Assembly: GCF_024868665.1 (NCBI RefSeq)
Contig: NC_079896.1
Span: 906,031-970,030, forward strand
DNA length: 64,000 nt
Direction of reading: 5' to 3'
DNA from: Triplophysa rosa
Lineage: Eukaryota; Chordata; Actinopteri; Cypriniformes; Nemacheilidae
Shown: piece by piece, positions 39,510 through 64,000 of the stretch
Position numbering within the stretch: position 1 is the first letter of the stretch
Layout of the letters: each line of letters opens with the position of its first letter
Translations under genes and position numbers: made by a program
The notes under the pieces: generated by a model
The model's database searches: none
Seen by the model: the letters and a program-made list of their open reading frames with translations, nothing else
What the model was told of the DNA's origin: nothing

Positions 39510-42500
39510 ATGTCGCACAGAAGAAGCAGAAGCAGTACGCCACCCTCATACAGCACCAACAGCAATGATCCTCGTGACCTGGAGCGACGGATTTTTGTCG
39601 GAAATTTGCCCACCGCCAACATGGCGAAGAAGGACATGGAGGATCTGTTCAGGCCATATGGCAAAATACAGGGTTAGTAGCGTATGTTTAGAAAATCTCA
39701 CATTTTAGTGTTGCGTACATCATTTTCTCCAGATTGCGCTTAGACTATTTTCACGTGAGGTCTCTACAAGGTTTGGTCAAAGATCAGTTTTGTTGCGTTT
39801 CAAAAAGCAAGGGACATGTAGGCCAAAAAAATCCACCAGCAGAAGCACGTTTTCGTGCAGCAAACGAAAATGATTGTTCCTTTTTGCAGCCTTGTCCCTG
39901 TTTCGTGGGTATGGATTTGTGCAGTTTGAACGGGTGGAAGATGCTGAGGCCGCTAAAGCCGGACATAATGGTCGAATTTATAGAGGTTATAAACTAGGTA
40001 AGGTCTAATTTAGTGTTCAAAACATTAAAATACAACTCGAGAACGCATTCCGAGTCATTCAGCTTACAGTTACGCTAGGACAAATAGTCTTTAATAGAAT
40101 TTAACGTGAGAAATCTGTTACACTAAAACTTGTTGAAATCAAAGATTGTATCGCACGTATACAATGCTTAGCTTTTATTTTCTGTTTTACTGACTGTATT
40201 TGTGGGGGATATAAATGAAATTTCTTTGGCTGCATGTGCTAAATCAATAAATAAATTGGAGACAATTATTGTGCTTATTAAAAACATCATCTCTCATGAG
40301 CCCAAATTTGACTAGTTTGTAGGTGTTCCTGTTCTTCACGTTTACAATTATAGTAAAGATTTTATGCTTTTTTGGGGGGGGGGTGATCGTGAATTTGGAG
40401 CACAGTTGAAGTCCCTTTCTGTTAAAGTTGTGAAATGCTTCTTTTATTTTGCATAAGATGTGAAATAATTCATCGCTGACAGTAGGAAAAACTGGTTTGG
40501 CTCAGAAAAATGTCTGTCATGTTGAACGTTTGGGTTGGTTTACTTTCAGATGTAAATATGGCAGCGGAGAGACGACAGAATAAATCCAGGTCAAGCCCTC
40601 CACGCAGGTAAAGTATGGCTGGGATTCTTGCTAATGAAGATGACCCCCGTAAACATTCTGGTAACGTGTTTTTCACTCCTCAGTGGACTTCATTCATTCA
40701 AACAGCTAGAATAAAGCCATATCCCCTGCGCGAATTCAGACGTTTTTCTCAGGACTCTTAGTTGATTCTTTTTTCTTCAAACGTTCTCACTTTTAAGAGC
40801 TTTGTGAGATTTGACTGAAATAAAGTTGAAAGGGTCATTTGAGTGCATTTTCCTTGGTGTGTGTCTGTCTAAAAAGTGTGTTGTTTATTCTGTTTACTTT
40901 GCACAGAAACATCATTTGGCACATTCTGCTGGAGTCTTCGGCAGCGCTTTCGTTGAACGTCATAAAAACAAAAATGCGAATCATTTCATACAAAGCAAAA
41001 AGTTTTGTTTGAACAATGCAAATGAACGGTTATCAAATAAATACTGTCCTGTTGTATTTTATGCTCATTTTTTGGTTCACTGACTCGGTTCTAAAAGACC
41101 ATTTTAAAATATTACGTGCAGTGCGTTATGCTGGTTTCTCCAAAGCGATTTAAATGTTGCTGTAAAAAACACAAATGTAAAGGAATTTTGTCCCCAATAT
41201 TTAAATAAAGATTCATGTTACACCAGATGCCGCGTGACAAAAGAACGCTTTAGAACCCATAATAATTTAACATTTTGTCCACACTGGATGCGGCGCGACA
41301 GTCCTATTACAACGGGTCGTGTCGTGTCAGGTGCCAGACTGCTCATCATTCTGAAATTCTTTCAGTGCTGTTTGGATCTGAAACTTGCTCTGATGTGAAA
41401 AGAAAACTTTGGAAACTTAAATCAAAAAGGTTAAAAACTCTGTCATCTGCTTAATCTTTAACGTGTTTGCGATTCGAGAGCTTTTTGTTTTATACGATTA
41501 ATTTGACACCACCTGCTCATTTCTGTGGTCTCCATAGATGAAGACTGGCTGTCCTAAAACTCAATGCATTTCAATATGATCAGAGCCATAATATCATGTA
41601 CACCACACGTGTGATCAATCTTGCGGGTTTTCGAGTCCTTTAACAGCATAGTTCTCTAAGAAACGATTACAACTTTATAGTCTGTTTGTTTATTTTGAGT
41701 GCATTTCTTTAAACATTGAACAGCTTGTTGTATTACTTCTTCATAAATATAGTCTGTTGGGTAGTTTTGAGTGGTTTATTTCTCTCGTTGGCCTTTCGTT
41801 GACTTGACCTGCTTTGTCTTCAGACCGACCAGCGGGTACGGGGAGAGTCGGGAGCCTCGACTGCGCTCTCGATCTCCGGTGCACGGACGAGACTCTAGAG
41901 AGCACCGTGATGGACGCGAGATGAGAGAACACAGCCGTGAGCCGCGGCCCGGTCCGCCTCGTGAGCGTGATGATGATGAGAGATACAGAGGCTCGGAGGG
42001 AAGGGATAAAGATCCTCACTACAGGTGCACACTTTAAATCAGATCCTTCAAACCGTTACCTGGTTTTTCAGTTGAACAAATGCTAATGGTTTCTTGGAGA
42101 TGACGGTTATGATCGATATTACAGAGGAGAATACGACTATTATCGGAAGAAGGAGGAGCCGTACCCGGAGCGATACAGGGAACCGTGGAACGGCAGACGA
42201 GAGCCAGAAGGTTGGTCTGATATTTTAGCTGTTCCAAAACCACCAGTGCATTCAAATACAGAGATATGTCAATTCTTAGTTTGTTGAAATGGAGGTACGT
42301 AAATAGTTGATGTAAAATTCTACTCGCCCTCATGTCCTTTCCAGACCTGGGTTTTGTGAAACACTTTCCTGATGTTTGCTTGTGATTTTGCAGAGGAGCG
42401 TGTGCGCCCGGAGGAGCGCCGGAGGAACGAGCTGTACCGTCAGTATTATGAAGAGCTGCAGAGGCGCTACGACGCAGAGAGACCAGTGGACTGTTCCGTC

Positions 42501-44361
42501 ATAGTTGTCAACAAACAACAAAAGTGAGTCTCTCAAACATGTTTTTATCATGAGCGCGTGTTCTCGAATGCAGCGTTACCTGTGGCGGTGTTTGCGTGCA
42601 GGGAATATGCCGAGACGGTGGGCAGGAAAGCACGTGATCTGGGTATGGTGGTAGATCTCATCTTCCTCAACACAGAAGTGTCCCTGACTCAAGCTCTGGA
42701 GGACGTGAGTCGTGCTCGGACGCCCTTCGCCATCATCATCACCCAACAGCACCAAGTGCATCGTTCCTGTACGGTCAACATCTTGTTCGGGACCCCACAA
42801 GGTATGTTTGTTTCGTGAAGAGATGGCGTTCTTGTATCTGTACTTTGGTGTGGAGTCTTGGATGACCACAATATATGTCATGTCGCAGAACACAGGAACA
42901 TGCCAATGCAGGATGCCATGGTCCTAGTGGCCCACAACTTTGACACTTTCAAAGCTGAACACCGCGCCAAAGAAAGAGACGAGATCGCCAGGAAGGCCGC
43001 CAAGATGGCCGATGACGTGTTGATGAGGGAACATGAGAGGGAGGGACATCCTTCAGCTCTTCTGACTCACATCACACTGCTGACAGAGGGCAGGTGGGTC
43101 GACACACACAAACAGCGTTCTCGTGTTTCTTTAAATATACACATTGGGTCTCATTCACTAAGTTTGCGTACACACAAATTTCTGCCCAAAATATATAAGT
43201 TTCTCTGGATAAATGCCGACGTGCAGAAAGCATTTTTATGGAGTTGGTTTGGGCTTTTAGTATGCAAATCTGGGGCAGACAGACACCCGTTATCTTTGCT
43301 AATTTATCAACATTAGAACAAGGTCGTAAAAACAAATAAATGAATAATTTACACAATATTAGTCAATGAAACCCCCAGTGACCAATGGCTATTGTCTGAG
43401 AAATTGTGCTAGATTGATTTTGGAGCACAAATTAAGCCAAGAAGTTTTTTAATTTTTACTAGAAATTGATCAATTAGTTACTTATCTAGTGGATTATTTC
43501 TTTATCTCAGGTTTATGACTCCAGAGGAGTTAACCATGCTGATCGACTATCTGAGAGAGAAACGTGATCGTCTTGTCAGAGGCTCTACAGATGCAGGTGA
43601 GCTACTGTGGTATTTGTGACACACTGTCTACATCGGACATGAGAAGCAAATCACTTGTCGGCAGGTCGCTGGTGAGAGAGATGCAAGCAAAACTCAACAT
43701 GGCTTATAACCGTACAAACGTGATATAGGTGTTTTATTCAAAAACAAAAACAAGTGCGTTCATGTCAGGTAAATGCGTTTCTCTCTCTTCAGCACTGCTC
43801 CCCCCAGCTGTCACTCATGATCCCGCCCAGCCGACACAGACTCTGAGTGCTCCTGCTCAGCCTGCGTACATGCACTCTCACCTGCCTCCAGTTTCTGCTC
43901 CCGCCTCCACCAACAGTCAACAGCAGGAACTCCAGGCCAAAATCCTCAGCATGTTCAACAGCGGCGGCAGTTCCGTTGTGGCCGCCAGCCCGGCTCCCGC
44001 ACCCCAGTTGCAGGGTTACACGTCCTCTCTCGGCCCTCAGAACACGGGGCTCCAGTCGTCTCTGTCTGTGGGCGGTGTGCCTAAAACAGCCGTCGTTCAG
44101 CCGCAGAGCATGATGAGCGCTCGCTCCGCCCCGAGACCTCCCGTCAGCCGGATGCCGGGTCCCCCGAGGCAGCCGGTCCCCGCGGGTACAGGGATTAACT
44201 TCGATAACCCCAGCGTGCAGAAAGCGCTGGATACACTCATCCAGAGTAACCCTATTAACCACCTGGTGAATTTAGGAGGGATGGGTCAGGCACCCAGGTC
44301 AGCGCCTCAGGGCATGGATCAGGGTCCGCCGCCCATGTCTCACTATTCACGTCATTACTGA
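39510..44361 (+). CDS. ncoa5: Nuclear receptor coactivator 5 with N-terminal RRM
   Basis: Exons 39510-39672, 39890-39997, 40550-40607, 41824-42024, 42125-42210, 42394-42523, 42602-42801, 42889-43093, 43511-43596 and 43793-44361 total 1806 nt, 601 aa (human 579). Residues 27-95 form an RRM with RNP2 IFVGNL (28-33) and RNP1 RGYGFVQF (60-67), very like hnRNP C/RALY; next comes an Arg/Glu/Ser-rich stretch (96-205). The core matches human NCOA5: ELYRQYYEELQRRYDAERPV, an aminoacyl-tRNA-synthetase-like anticodon-binding fold (SVIVVNKQQKEYAETVGRKA to CTVNILFGTPQEHRNMP), then ELQAKILSMFNSG and GINFDNPSVQKALDTLIQS near the end. Human NCOA5 binds oestrogen receptors and Rev-erb in the nucleus. The usual LxxLL box reads HITLL here (376-380). 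Exon 42125 has an unusually coding-like 5' flank. The neighbour slc12a5 is as in human 20q13. Confidence 0.92.
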
Positions 44362-44650
44362 AAATCTCACAACAATCAAATTAACATCGTTCTGAAGTTT
44401 CATAAATTATTTTTTTCTTTGTCATAGGAAATGTTTTCTGTGGAGTCAGAGGTGAAATCCATAATTTACGGGTTTTGTTTTTCTTTTTGATACATGGACG
44501 AGTTAGATGAACACCTTTTGAACGTAATTCATTGTGTAACGCTGCATCTTGTAGATTGGAATATTTTTGTTGTTTTATATAAAATCTGCACAATGTATAT
44601 ACTAGCAAACTTGTGGCTCAATAAACTCATTTTTAAATACTGAAGTTTTG
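44362..44650 (+). terminator. ncoa5: ncoa5 3' UTR and poly(A) signal
   Basis: Short 3' UTR after TGA at 44359-44361, with AATAAA at 44620-44625. Confidence 0.75.
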
Positions 44651-47600
44651 TCTCATTTTTGATTTAAAGATATTTTCATTAAACAATCTATACGGTCATG
44701 TGGAGGAAGATTTTTACTCTTGTGTTTTCACCTTCAGTGATGTCAGACAAGACTACTCGTCTTCAAAGCAATTTTTAACCTCGATCGTCTATCCCCAGAA
44801 TCCAAAAGGTTACTGTGGGGAAAGCAGTCATTGAAATAAAAACGTGCTCAGATAATGCATAATAAAATGGTAGTAGTTTATTGCATTTTGTGCTGACAAA
44901 TCTATAAAATGGAGTGAGAATTCTGCAGAAGCCATAGAGAGAAAGCATTGGAAATGTAAGAGAAAACTACATTGTTTTCTTCATGTACCATGAAACACAA
45001 TAATAGATAATACTCGTCATTTATCTTTTTAAAATATTGAACTTGCACCGACACAAAGAATAAACACCTCAACACTGTTTCTGCTATATTTAAAGGACCC
45101 CCCAATCCTTTCCCACGGTCCCAATGTGTACGTCATTGTACGCACACAAACATACAAACTGAAATAACACGCACAAACACAACTGCATTCAAATGCAAGT
45201 ACAAAATGGTTTCATCTCAAATGAATGAAAAACAAGCCTGAGGGACCTGAATGAATTCACAGATGTGTTAGTCATTTTACCTCTGCTGATGTCATCACGT
45301 GAAAACTTCAGGTTAATATCACCACAGAATGCATTTAGAGTCGAAGATGTAATGCACGAATGCTCATCTAGTCATTAAATGACATTTCAATATCTCACGT
45401 ATAATTATATCCTGTTACGTTACTCTAGGAAAAATAAGTTATCAACCATAAGCACTGCACTTTAGTTAAACATCCCTTGACATATAGCTGCCAGATTGTG
45501 TGTTTAAGGCATGAATATGTGTAAAATGTAAATGATTGTATACAAAACAACAAACCCCTCAAGCTTCCTTTAAATTCATTAGAATGACAGTTTTTAATAC
45601 ACTAAAGACATTTCCAGGTTAACACAAATATACTTTGGTAAATTCTTCTTTTCATAAATTAACTTGTGATAAAACGGTCTCTTTTCTTGGCTAAACTAAC
45701 TAGACTATAGTTAAAATAGACCCCTTTACATCAGTCCATACGCATTCACGCTAAGATACGAAAGGGTCTAAAGAAACACCAAGAACACCAAACGTCTGGT
45801 AAAAATAACGCATTTACAATGAAAAGAACGCAAATAAACCGGCGTCAACATAATACTGTGCATCACAAAACACTGAAATATTTATATATGTATATATTAT
45901 ATATTTATATCTAGATATCAGCTTGTTCAGGGTAATGTGCATGCGTTGAACAGGACAACAGGTCTGGATTCTGGCTCTATTTGAACTGATTCACGTGTAA
46001 GTTTTCAACATATGGATCCCTAAGAGCTCACCAACACAACTCAAGTCCTTTACTATCACCGTTACTGGAACGTTTCTCAAAACAAATACAAGCTAAACCC
46101 GACATTAACTGAACCAAACATTTGCTATGAAACACTTCTTCCAGCTAACGTTACTGCCACGCGCAAAAGTTGGAAGTACCTCGCCAAACTTTGCAGAGAG
46201 CTCCGCCCCCAGATAATCATCAGTCTGTGATGATTGGCTATTTTAACTGGAAGGCGGGGCTCACACTGAGCATTGCATTTGTACCCATTCGGCATCTTGT
46301 TATTCCACAATCTTTTCACCTTCACTTTTTTTCAATAAGAAGAGGAGTGTCTTCGTGTCGACGGTTTTCAGAGCCCTTTTGTATTCTAACATGTGTCTGT
46401 TTGTAAGAGAACGCCTTAACTCCATTTCTCTAGTTGCTACACACAACCCGGGGTTTTATCGTGTAATACTGACTAAAGAGAAGAGAAACGCCGTCAGTTT
46501 GAATAGAGCCAAGGCCAGCAGTGGAAGCGCTTGTTTATTATCTTTAATTCATATTCATATGATGGGATTTATACGGTGATCACATTTCAGTACAGTGCTC
46601 AAAGATGTGAAATGATGACGTGAGGTCAGGAAGGACGGGAAATGATTGAAACATCGATTCAATGTGTTGTATTAGAAATATATCTTCTTTTTCTCGTTTT
46701 TTACATCTACATATACTCTTATTTTTGTTCAACGAAATGCTAGAATCTCATGCCAAATAAACAGCATACACACACCGACAGCATCATAAAATCAATATGT
46801 TCAGGTAGTCATTTTACCGCAGCAAACAAACGTGTTCGGTCGGCAAAACCTCTAAATCAGAAGTTTCCATCCATGCTCCCCATACACGGATCCAAGAACA
46901 GGGTTAAGAGATCAATGGTGTAAGTGACTGCAGTACACACGTCTGCCACTGGAGGCATCAGCGCTGAAATGTTTCGTCACGCTGGATCGTAATTAACTCT
47001 GTAAGTCTGTTTAAAGTGCATTTCTATCTCAGCCACCATAGAACAGATGTGACACACACTTCTCTTGCACACTGATGAACTACGTGTCAGGACGATTCTG
47101 AGAGAAGCTGAATTGTGAGCGAAGCGGCAACTTAAAATGTCAATTTAAATATGCCGTACGCACTACTTTAAATCGAAATCAATATTGCACGTTACCGGTG
47201 AAAAAAGTGTGGAGCATTTTTTTTCGGTGTACTAACTAACGCAACAGGGAAGGAAAATCCGCTGCTACAGCATCTCAACATCGATATTATATACAAAGGA
47301 AAAAACAAAACAAAAATAGACGACAACTGGCATCACACACCGAATATCCCGCTAATCTAACCGACATGATCTACGAGTACCGAACCACCACACGTGAAAA
47401 CGCTACATACAGAGTCGATAGCGGCAACAGTCTGAAACGGTCTGCGTTGACATTTTGTCATAAACTGCCCTTTAACTTACATCTCGATAAATTTCACCTA
47501 CAACTAATTCTCCAACACAACACCATGCAAACAGGAGAAAAACGATCGTATGCAAATGAGTTGAAAACATCTCTGAACGAACGAAGTGTCGTTTATTCTC

Positions 47601-48556
47601 GAAACATCATCTGAGGCTCAGTCTATGCAGGTAGTATTTCGTTAAAATGCTTTAATGCGTGGTTATGTTTGGATCGAGTGTGCTGTTTGTGAACGTTATC
47701 CAAAAAACAACTCTGAAATAAAGTTGATTATAAGGCTCGTTTTTGATGCAAAGGGCCGTACAGGTGCGTTCTTCAGCATTAACCCCTCCCCCCAATTACC
47801 GTGTAAATATACCTTTAAATATTTAAATATCTTTCGCTCTATGTCCACGCACAATCCGATCTAATCATACATAGCAGCAGCATTCATATCCTATGAGCTT
47901 TAAATGTAAACTATCAATCTGTCATTTTGTAAACTACTGTATATGCGATTTAAGTTATATATGAATAACGATAAATATTTATCATGTATATGTATGGTTG
48001 ATGGTATTTCTGCTGTTGAAACTATGGAAAAAGAAAATGTATAAAATCATTTGTACCTCTACAAAAATAAATAATGCAATGTGATTTCCCAATTGCACAT
48101 TTACCCGTGCAAAAATACTTTCTGGCCTCCAGAACTCGATTTATTTCAGCCAAAATGAAGACTAAGTATGATTTCAAGGAACCAATTTGGCGAAATAATT
48201 TTGATTTTCTGTGTGTATTACAGAACTGCATATAGAGTTTAGATTATAGGTGTTAGCTTTAAAATCTTTGCATTTTTTCTTTAAAAACAACTCAATCTAT
48301 TGCTGCGTTAAATTTGTGTCAGAATTACCGTCATAACAAAATACGATTTTGCTCTGTTTAATCTGCTAACATTCTGTGATTCAGATACGATTCTTTGTTA
48401 TAATATATAATATTGTTATAATATATAAAAGAACTAAAATAACACTGCAAAATATGAAACCAATTGAGTGATTCGGTAATTCTGACAGAAAATGAAGACA
48501 GCATAATATTGCACTTCTAAGTGAATACGTCAATGTTTGAATTCTATTGAATTCTA

Positions 48557-48727
48557 ACACCGTGTCTACACCGGACGTGGCGCGACGCGACACACGGCTT
48601 GTTCTAATCGGATTGTCGCGCCGCATCGCGCCACGTCCGGTATGGACAAAACTTAAAATTATAATGGGTTCTAATGCGTTCTATTGTCTCTTATCGCGTC
48701 GTGCAGCATCCGGTGTAGACACGGTGT
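48557..48727. mobile_element. MITE with 18-bp TIRs
   Basis: ACACCGTGTCTACACCGG at the left is the exact inverse of CCGGTGTAGACACGGTGT at the right. The interior GCGCGAC/GTCGCGCC strings are also inverted. 171 bp. A related degraded copy may lie at 41218-41345 (CCAGATGCCGCGTGAC, GGATGCGGCGCGACAG). Confidence 0.8.
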
Positions 48728-48966
48728 AACACAATTTTACATTTTCGTTGATGTGGCACAAGTGAAATCGACATTTGGCAATACAATCAGATACTAGAAT
48801 ACTTTAAATTTGATAGACAATTGAATAAATGTATATAGATTTTGGCTACGATATAGATCATTTATAGATAATAGATTTCTCTGTAAACGAGCAAACGCCG
48901 ACAATTTCGCAAAACAGGAAAACATGTCTAACTAACACTCAAGAACACAACTTTAGTCATTCATGC

Positions 48967-49000
48967 ACACACACACGCACACACACACACACACACACGT
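48967..49000 (+). repeat. (CA)n microsatellite
   Basis: About 17 CA/CG dinucleotides in the presumed slc12a5 3' UTR. Confidence 0.9.
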
Positions 49001-50105
49001 TCGTTCAATGAATCTGTCGACTCATGAAATCATTTGTTACACAGTGGCTGTCAGTGCAGGTTGAGTGCTTGTTGGGGTTTGTTACCGTACGGTAGAGTAC
49101 AGTACACGTCAAGCAACCATAATGAGAAACCTGTAGCCTTCAAAACACCCTGTCAGATTACACCAGAAGCTTCACAATAAAAATACTACACCAACATCTA
49201 ATAATGCCTATTTACACCAATCCACGTTTTTTTTCTTTCAGTAATTATTCAAAATAATTACAGTGTGGATAGACGGCTCTTGTTCATTGCTCGGCTGTCG
49301 TCTGACGGCGAGACGCGCAGCATTGGCACATGTGACTGTAGTTGGCAGGGGAATAGCTAGCCACTTAAAAACCAACACAAACAAACGCAAAGATGGAGGA
49401 GGATGAGAGTAAACAAAGGCAGACAGAGAGACTCGACTTCATAGTCATCACGAAATGGCATTCGCGGACCCGTTTGACTTCCGTAACGTGACATCGTTCA
49501 GAGTGAAGGGGAAACGGCGGGTGGGATGTGATCCATCAGGTCAGATTGTGAAGCGTGGCAGGTGTTCGGAGGGGAGCGAGAAGAACGAAATGAAGGTTTG
49601 TTTTCTTTTGGAATGACATGCGGCTATGAATCAATAACAATTACAGCAGACATGTGCATTAAGAAAGTAAGCAGGGTTAATTTCACATTGATGTCGATCA
49701 CATTTGTTGTTTCGGTCAAGTTTTGCTGAGGTTGCCTCAGTCTCAACCCCGGCAGAAATGTTCCACAGCATCTCTGACACTCATGCGTCTGTGAATCCAT
49801 CTTCATCGAGCCTCGCTTGTTCTGCACTGCGTCCTCAAAACAATGAGAAACAAAACAACAACGAAGAAAGTTGAACCCACCCACGTCTCCTGATTGGATG
49901 AGAGTAGTGATCGGCGGATGGAAAACAGTGAAGCGTGAGGACGACGGAAGAGATGAGTCGAGCGGTCACACGAGACTGCATGAGAAGAAGCTGTGCTTGA
50001 GACTGACCGAAGGGAATTCTGGGATATTGCTCGGGTCACAGTGGGGCAGTTGCGGAAAGAAGGGTTAAAAACAGGAGGAATATGGGGTGCGGTGACGCTA
50101 GTTTC

Positions 50106-62739
<12,634 letters not shown>

Positions 62740-63963
62740 CTGAGATCACAGGAGAAAAAGAGGAGAAAAGAGAAGGGGGAGAGGGAAAATGTTTTGCAAA
62801 GGGATAAAAAGAGAAATAAAACAACAGAAAGTATTTTTAAGAAAACAGAAGTGTGAAGTGTGTGTTAGTTTTCTTATCAGCGTGTTTATCAGCAAAAAAT
62901 GTTTACATTGTGCGTGGTCTACAAACATCATGTCATTTATTTATACCGTAAGAATGTTTGTTGCAGGTCTACCGTTCCTTAACCATCATTTCTGTGCCAT
63001 TTCTCTTTCAGTGTTTGTCCAATATTCACCAAAATGTATTCACCAAATGAACCAAACAAACAGCAGGTAAAACTATAAAATAAAGGAAGGGAATTCTAAA
63101 TGAAAATAGATGGAATACCAAACAAACAATAAGAGACAAAATGAGAGAGAAATGAGTGAGATGGAGCAGGACACAGTCAGTAAAACAGATAAGAGTGAGT
63201 TTGAGTCTTCATCGCAGCGGTCGGGCGTGGAATTAATACTGCAAATGACTCTCCATTAATCCTTATTAAACACTCCACCTGAATTACATTCAATACCATC
63301 AGCTCCATATGATTTCAGCAGGTTTCACAACATAATTCATGAAACCATTTCACACCCATGTGAAAAAATATAATCTAGTACACTTTTTAAGTTTACTACA
63401 GTAAACTGTAGTAAAATTCCTAGATACTATAGTGTCTACATTCGATCAATTCATTTTAATTATCACAACAGAATACCACAGAATACAATATACTATAATG
63501 TAGTACACTACACTTGCATTTACTACAGTAAAGTAGTAAAGTACACAAAAGTATTTTACGATTCCATTTGATGCGATTAGATAAAGATAGAGGTAGATAA
63601 AGCATGTGCGGCACAGCACACAGACACATAGATTTGACCAGCTGGTCGCTATGGTGACCTGTTCATTTCATCATATCTGCAGGGTTACACAATACAGCTT
63701 TAATCTGTTAGCGCTTTAAATAGACTGAACTGAACTGTAGGAGGGGTAAAACTCAACGCACGTCTACTGCAGAGAACATTCTGAGCTCATGTGAAGAAAG
63801 ACGTGAGACGATCCTGAGACCTCGACGAGCAAAGCAGAAAGGACACGTGTAGAAAGAATATGAGATGAGATGAGTGAGACTCGCCAGAGCTCATCAGAGG
63901 AGCAATTAAACACAGACCTGAATAATTACTGAATTACTCACTCTACCATGAGAGAGAGGGAGA

Positions 63964-64000
<37 letters not shown>
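62740..64000 (-). other. slc12a5: slc12a5 intron (partial) with repeats
   Basis: No exon of the N-terminal part was recognised. The stretch holds a purine-rich run (62750-62840), a CTATAGTA-type repeat (63365-63555) and a (GA)n microsatellite from about 63953 that runs off the window edge. Confidence 0.6.

Larger units (their letters stand above)
44860..50105 (-). other. slc12a5: Probable long 3' UTR of slc12a5
   Basis: About 5.2 kb of AT-rich sequence without any supportable gene lies between the slc12a5 stop and ncoa5. An AATAAA on the minus strand (TTTATT at 44877-44882) sits about 250 bp from the ncoa5 poly(A) signal and would end a very long UTR. Nearer poly(A) signals may also be used. 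It contains a MITE (48557-48727) and a CA repeat (48967-49000). The extent is inferred. Confidence 0.4.

Noticed and set aside
43789..44262. 157-aa minus-strand frame
   Set aside because: Antisense shadow of the last ncoa5 exon, which is GC biased.

Overview
This is a vertebrate nuclear window. Its intron-rich orthologues, dense small DNA transposons and microsatellites indicate a ray-finned fish, most likely a cyprinid-type teleost. No bacterial operons, CRISPR arrays, rRNA genes or tRNA genes were seen. Most long open frames in the raw sequence are artefacts of tandem repeats (CT repeat near 0.6-1.1 kb, 21-bp minisatellite near 30-32 kb). The real genes were rebuilt exon by exon from protein homology, GT/AG sites and phase arithmetic.

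Layout: (1) 0.5-9.5 kb, + strand: gnb1, complete 340-aa G protein beta subunit in nine coding exons, with a nested transposon in its second coding intron. (2) 12.1-13.3 kb, - strand: a cysteinyl-leukotriene-type GPCR. (3) 16.5-25.0 kb, + strand: rbm5, a splicing regulator of about 820 aa in 24 coding exons. (4) 27.3-34.9 kb, + strand: tsc22d1, with a long isoform (615 aa) and a short isoform from an internal first exon (125 aa). The intron between the two promoters holds a 2-kb minisatellite broken by two transposons. (5) 35.2-36.9 kb, - strand: ccdc122 (261 aa). (6) 39.5-44.6 kb, + strand: ncoa5 (about 601 aa), carrying an N-terminal RRM. (7) 44.9-62.7 kb, - strand: slc12a5, the neuronal K-Cl cotransporter KCC2. 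Its last 911 codons are here and its N-terminal exons lie beyond the right edge.

The pairs tsc22d1/ccdc122 and ncoa5/slc12a5 are tail to tail and match human neighbourhoods (13q14 and 20q13). gnb1 (human 1p36) and rbm5 (human 3p21) come from other human chromosomes, so the block is a fish-specific join of older segments. The genes do not form a pathway, although long TSC22D1 and KCC2 both touch WNK-SPAK signalling.

Most worth checking: the hnRNP C/RALY-like RRM and altered LxxLL box of ncoa5; the two enlarged introns around rbm5 exon 6; the overlapping upstream frame on the tsc22d1 short transcript; the 15-nt microexon of slc12a5; and several hAT insertions inside other repeats with readable target-site duplications.
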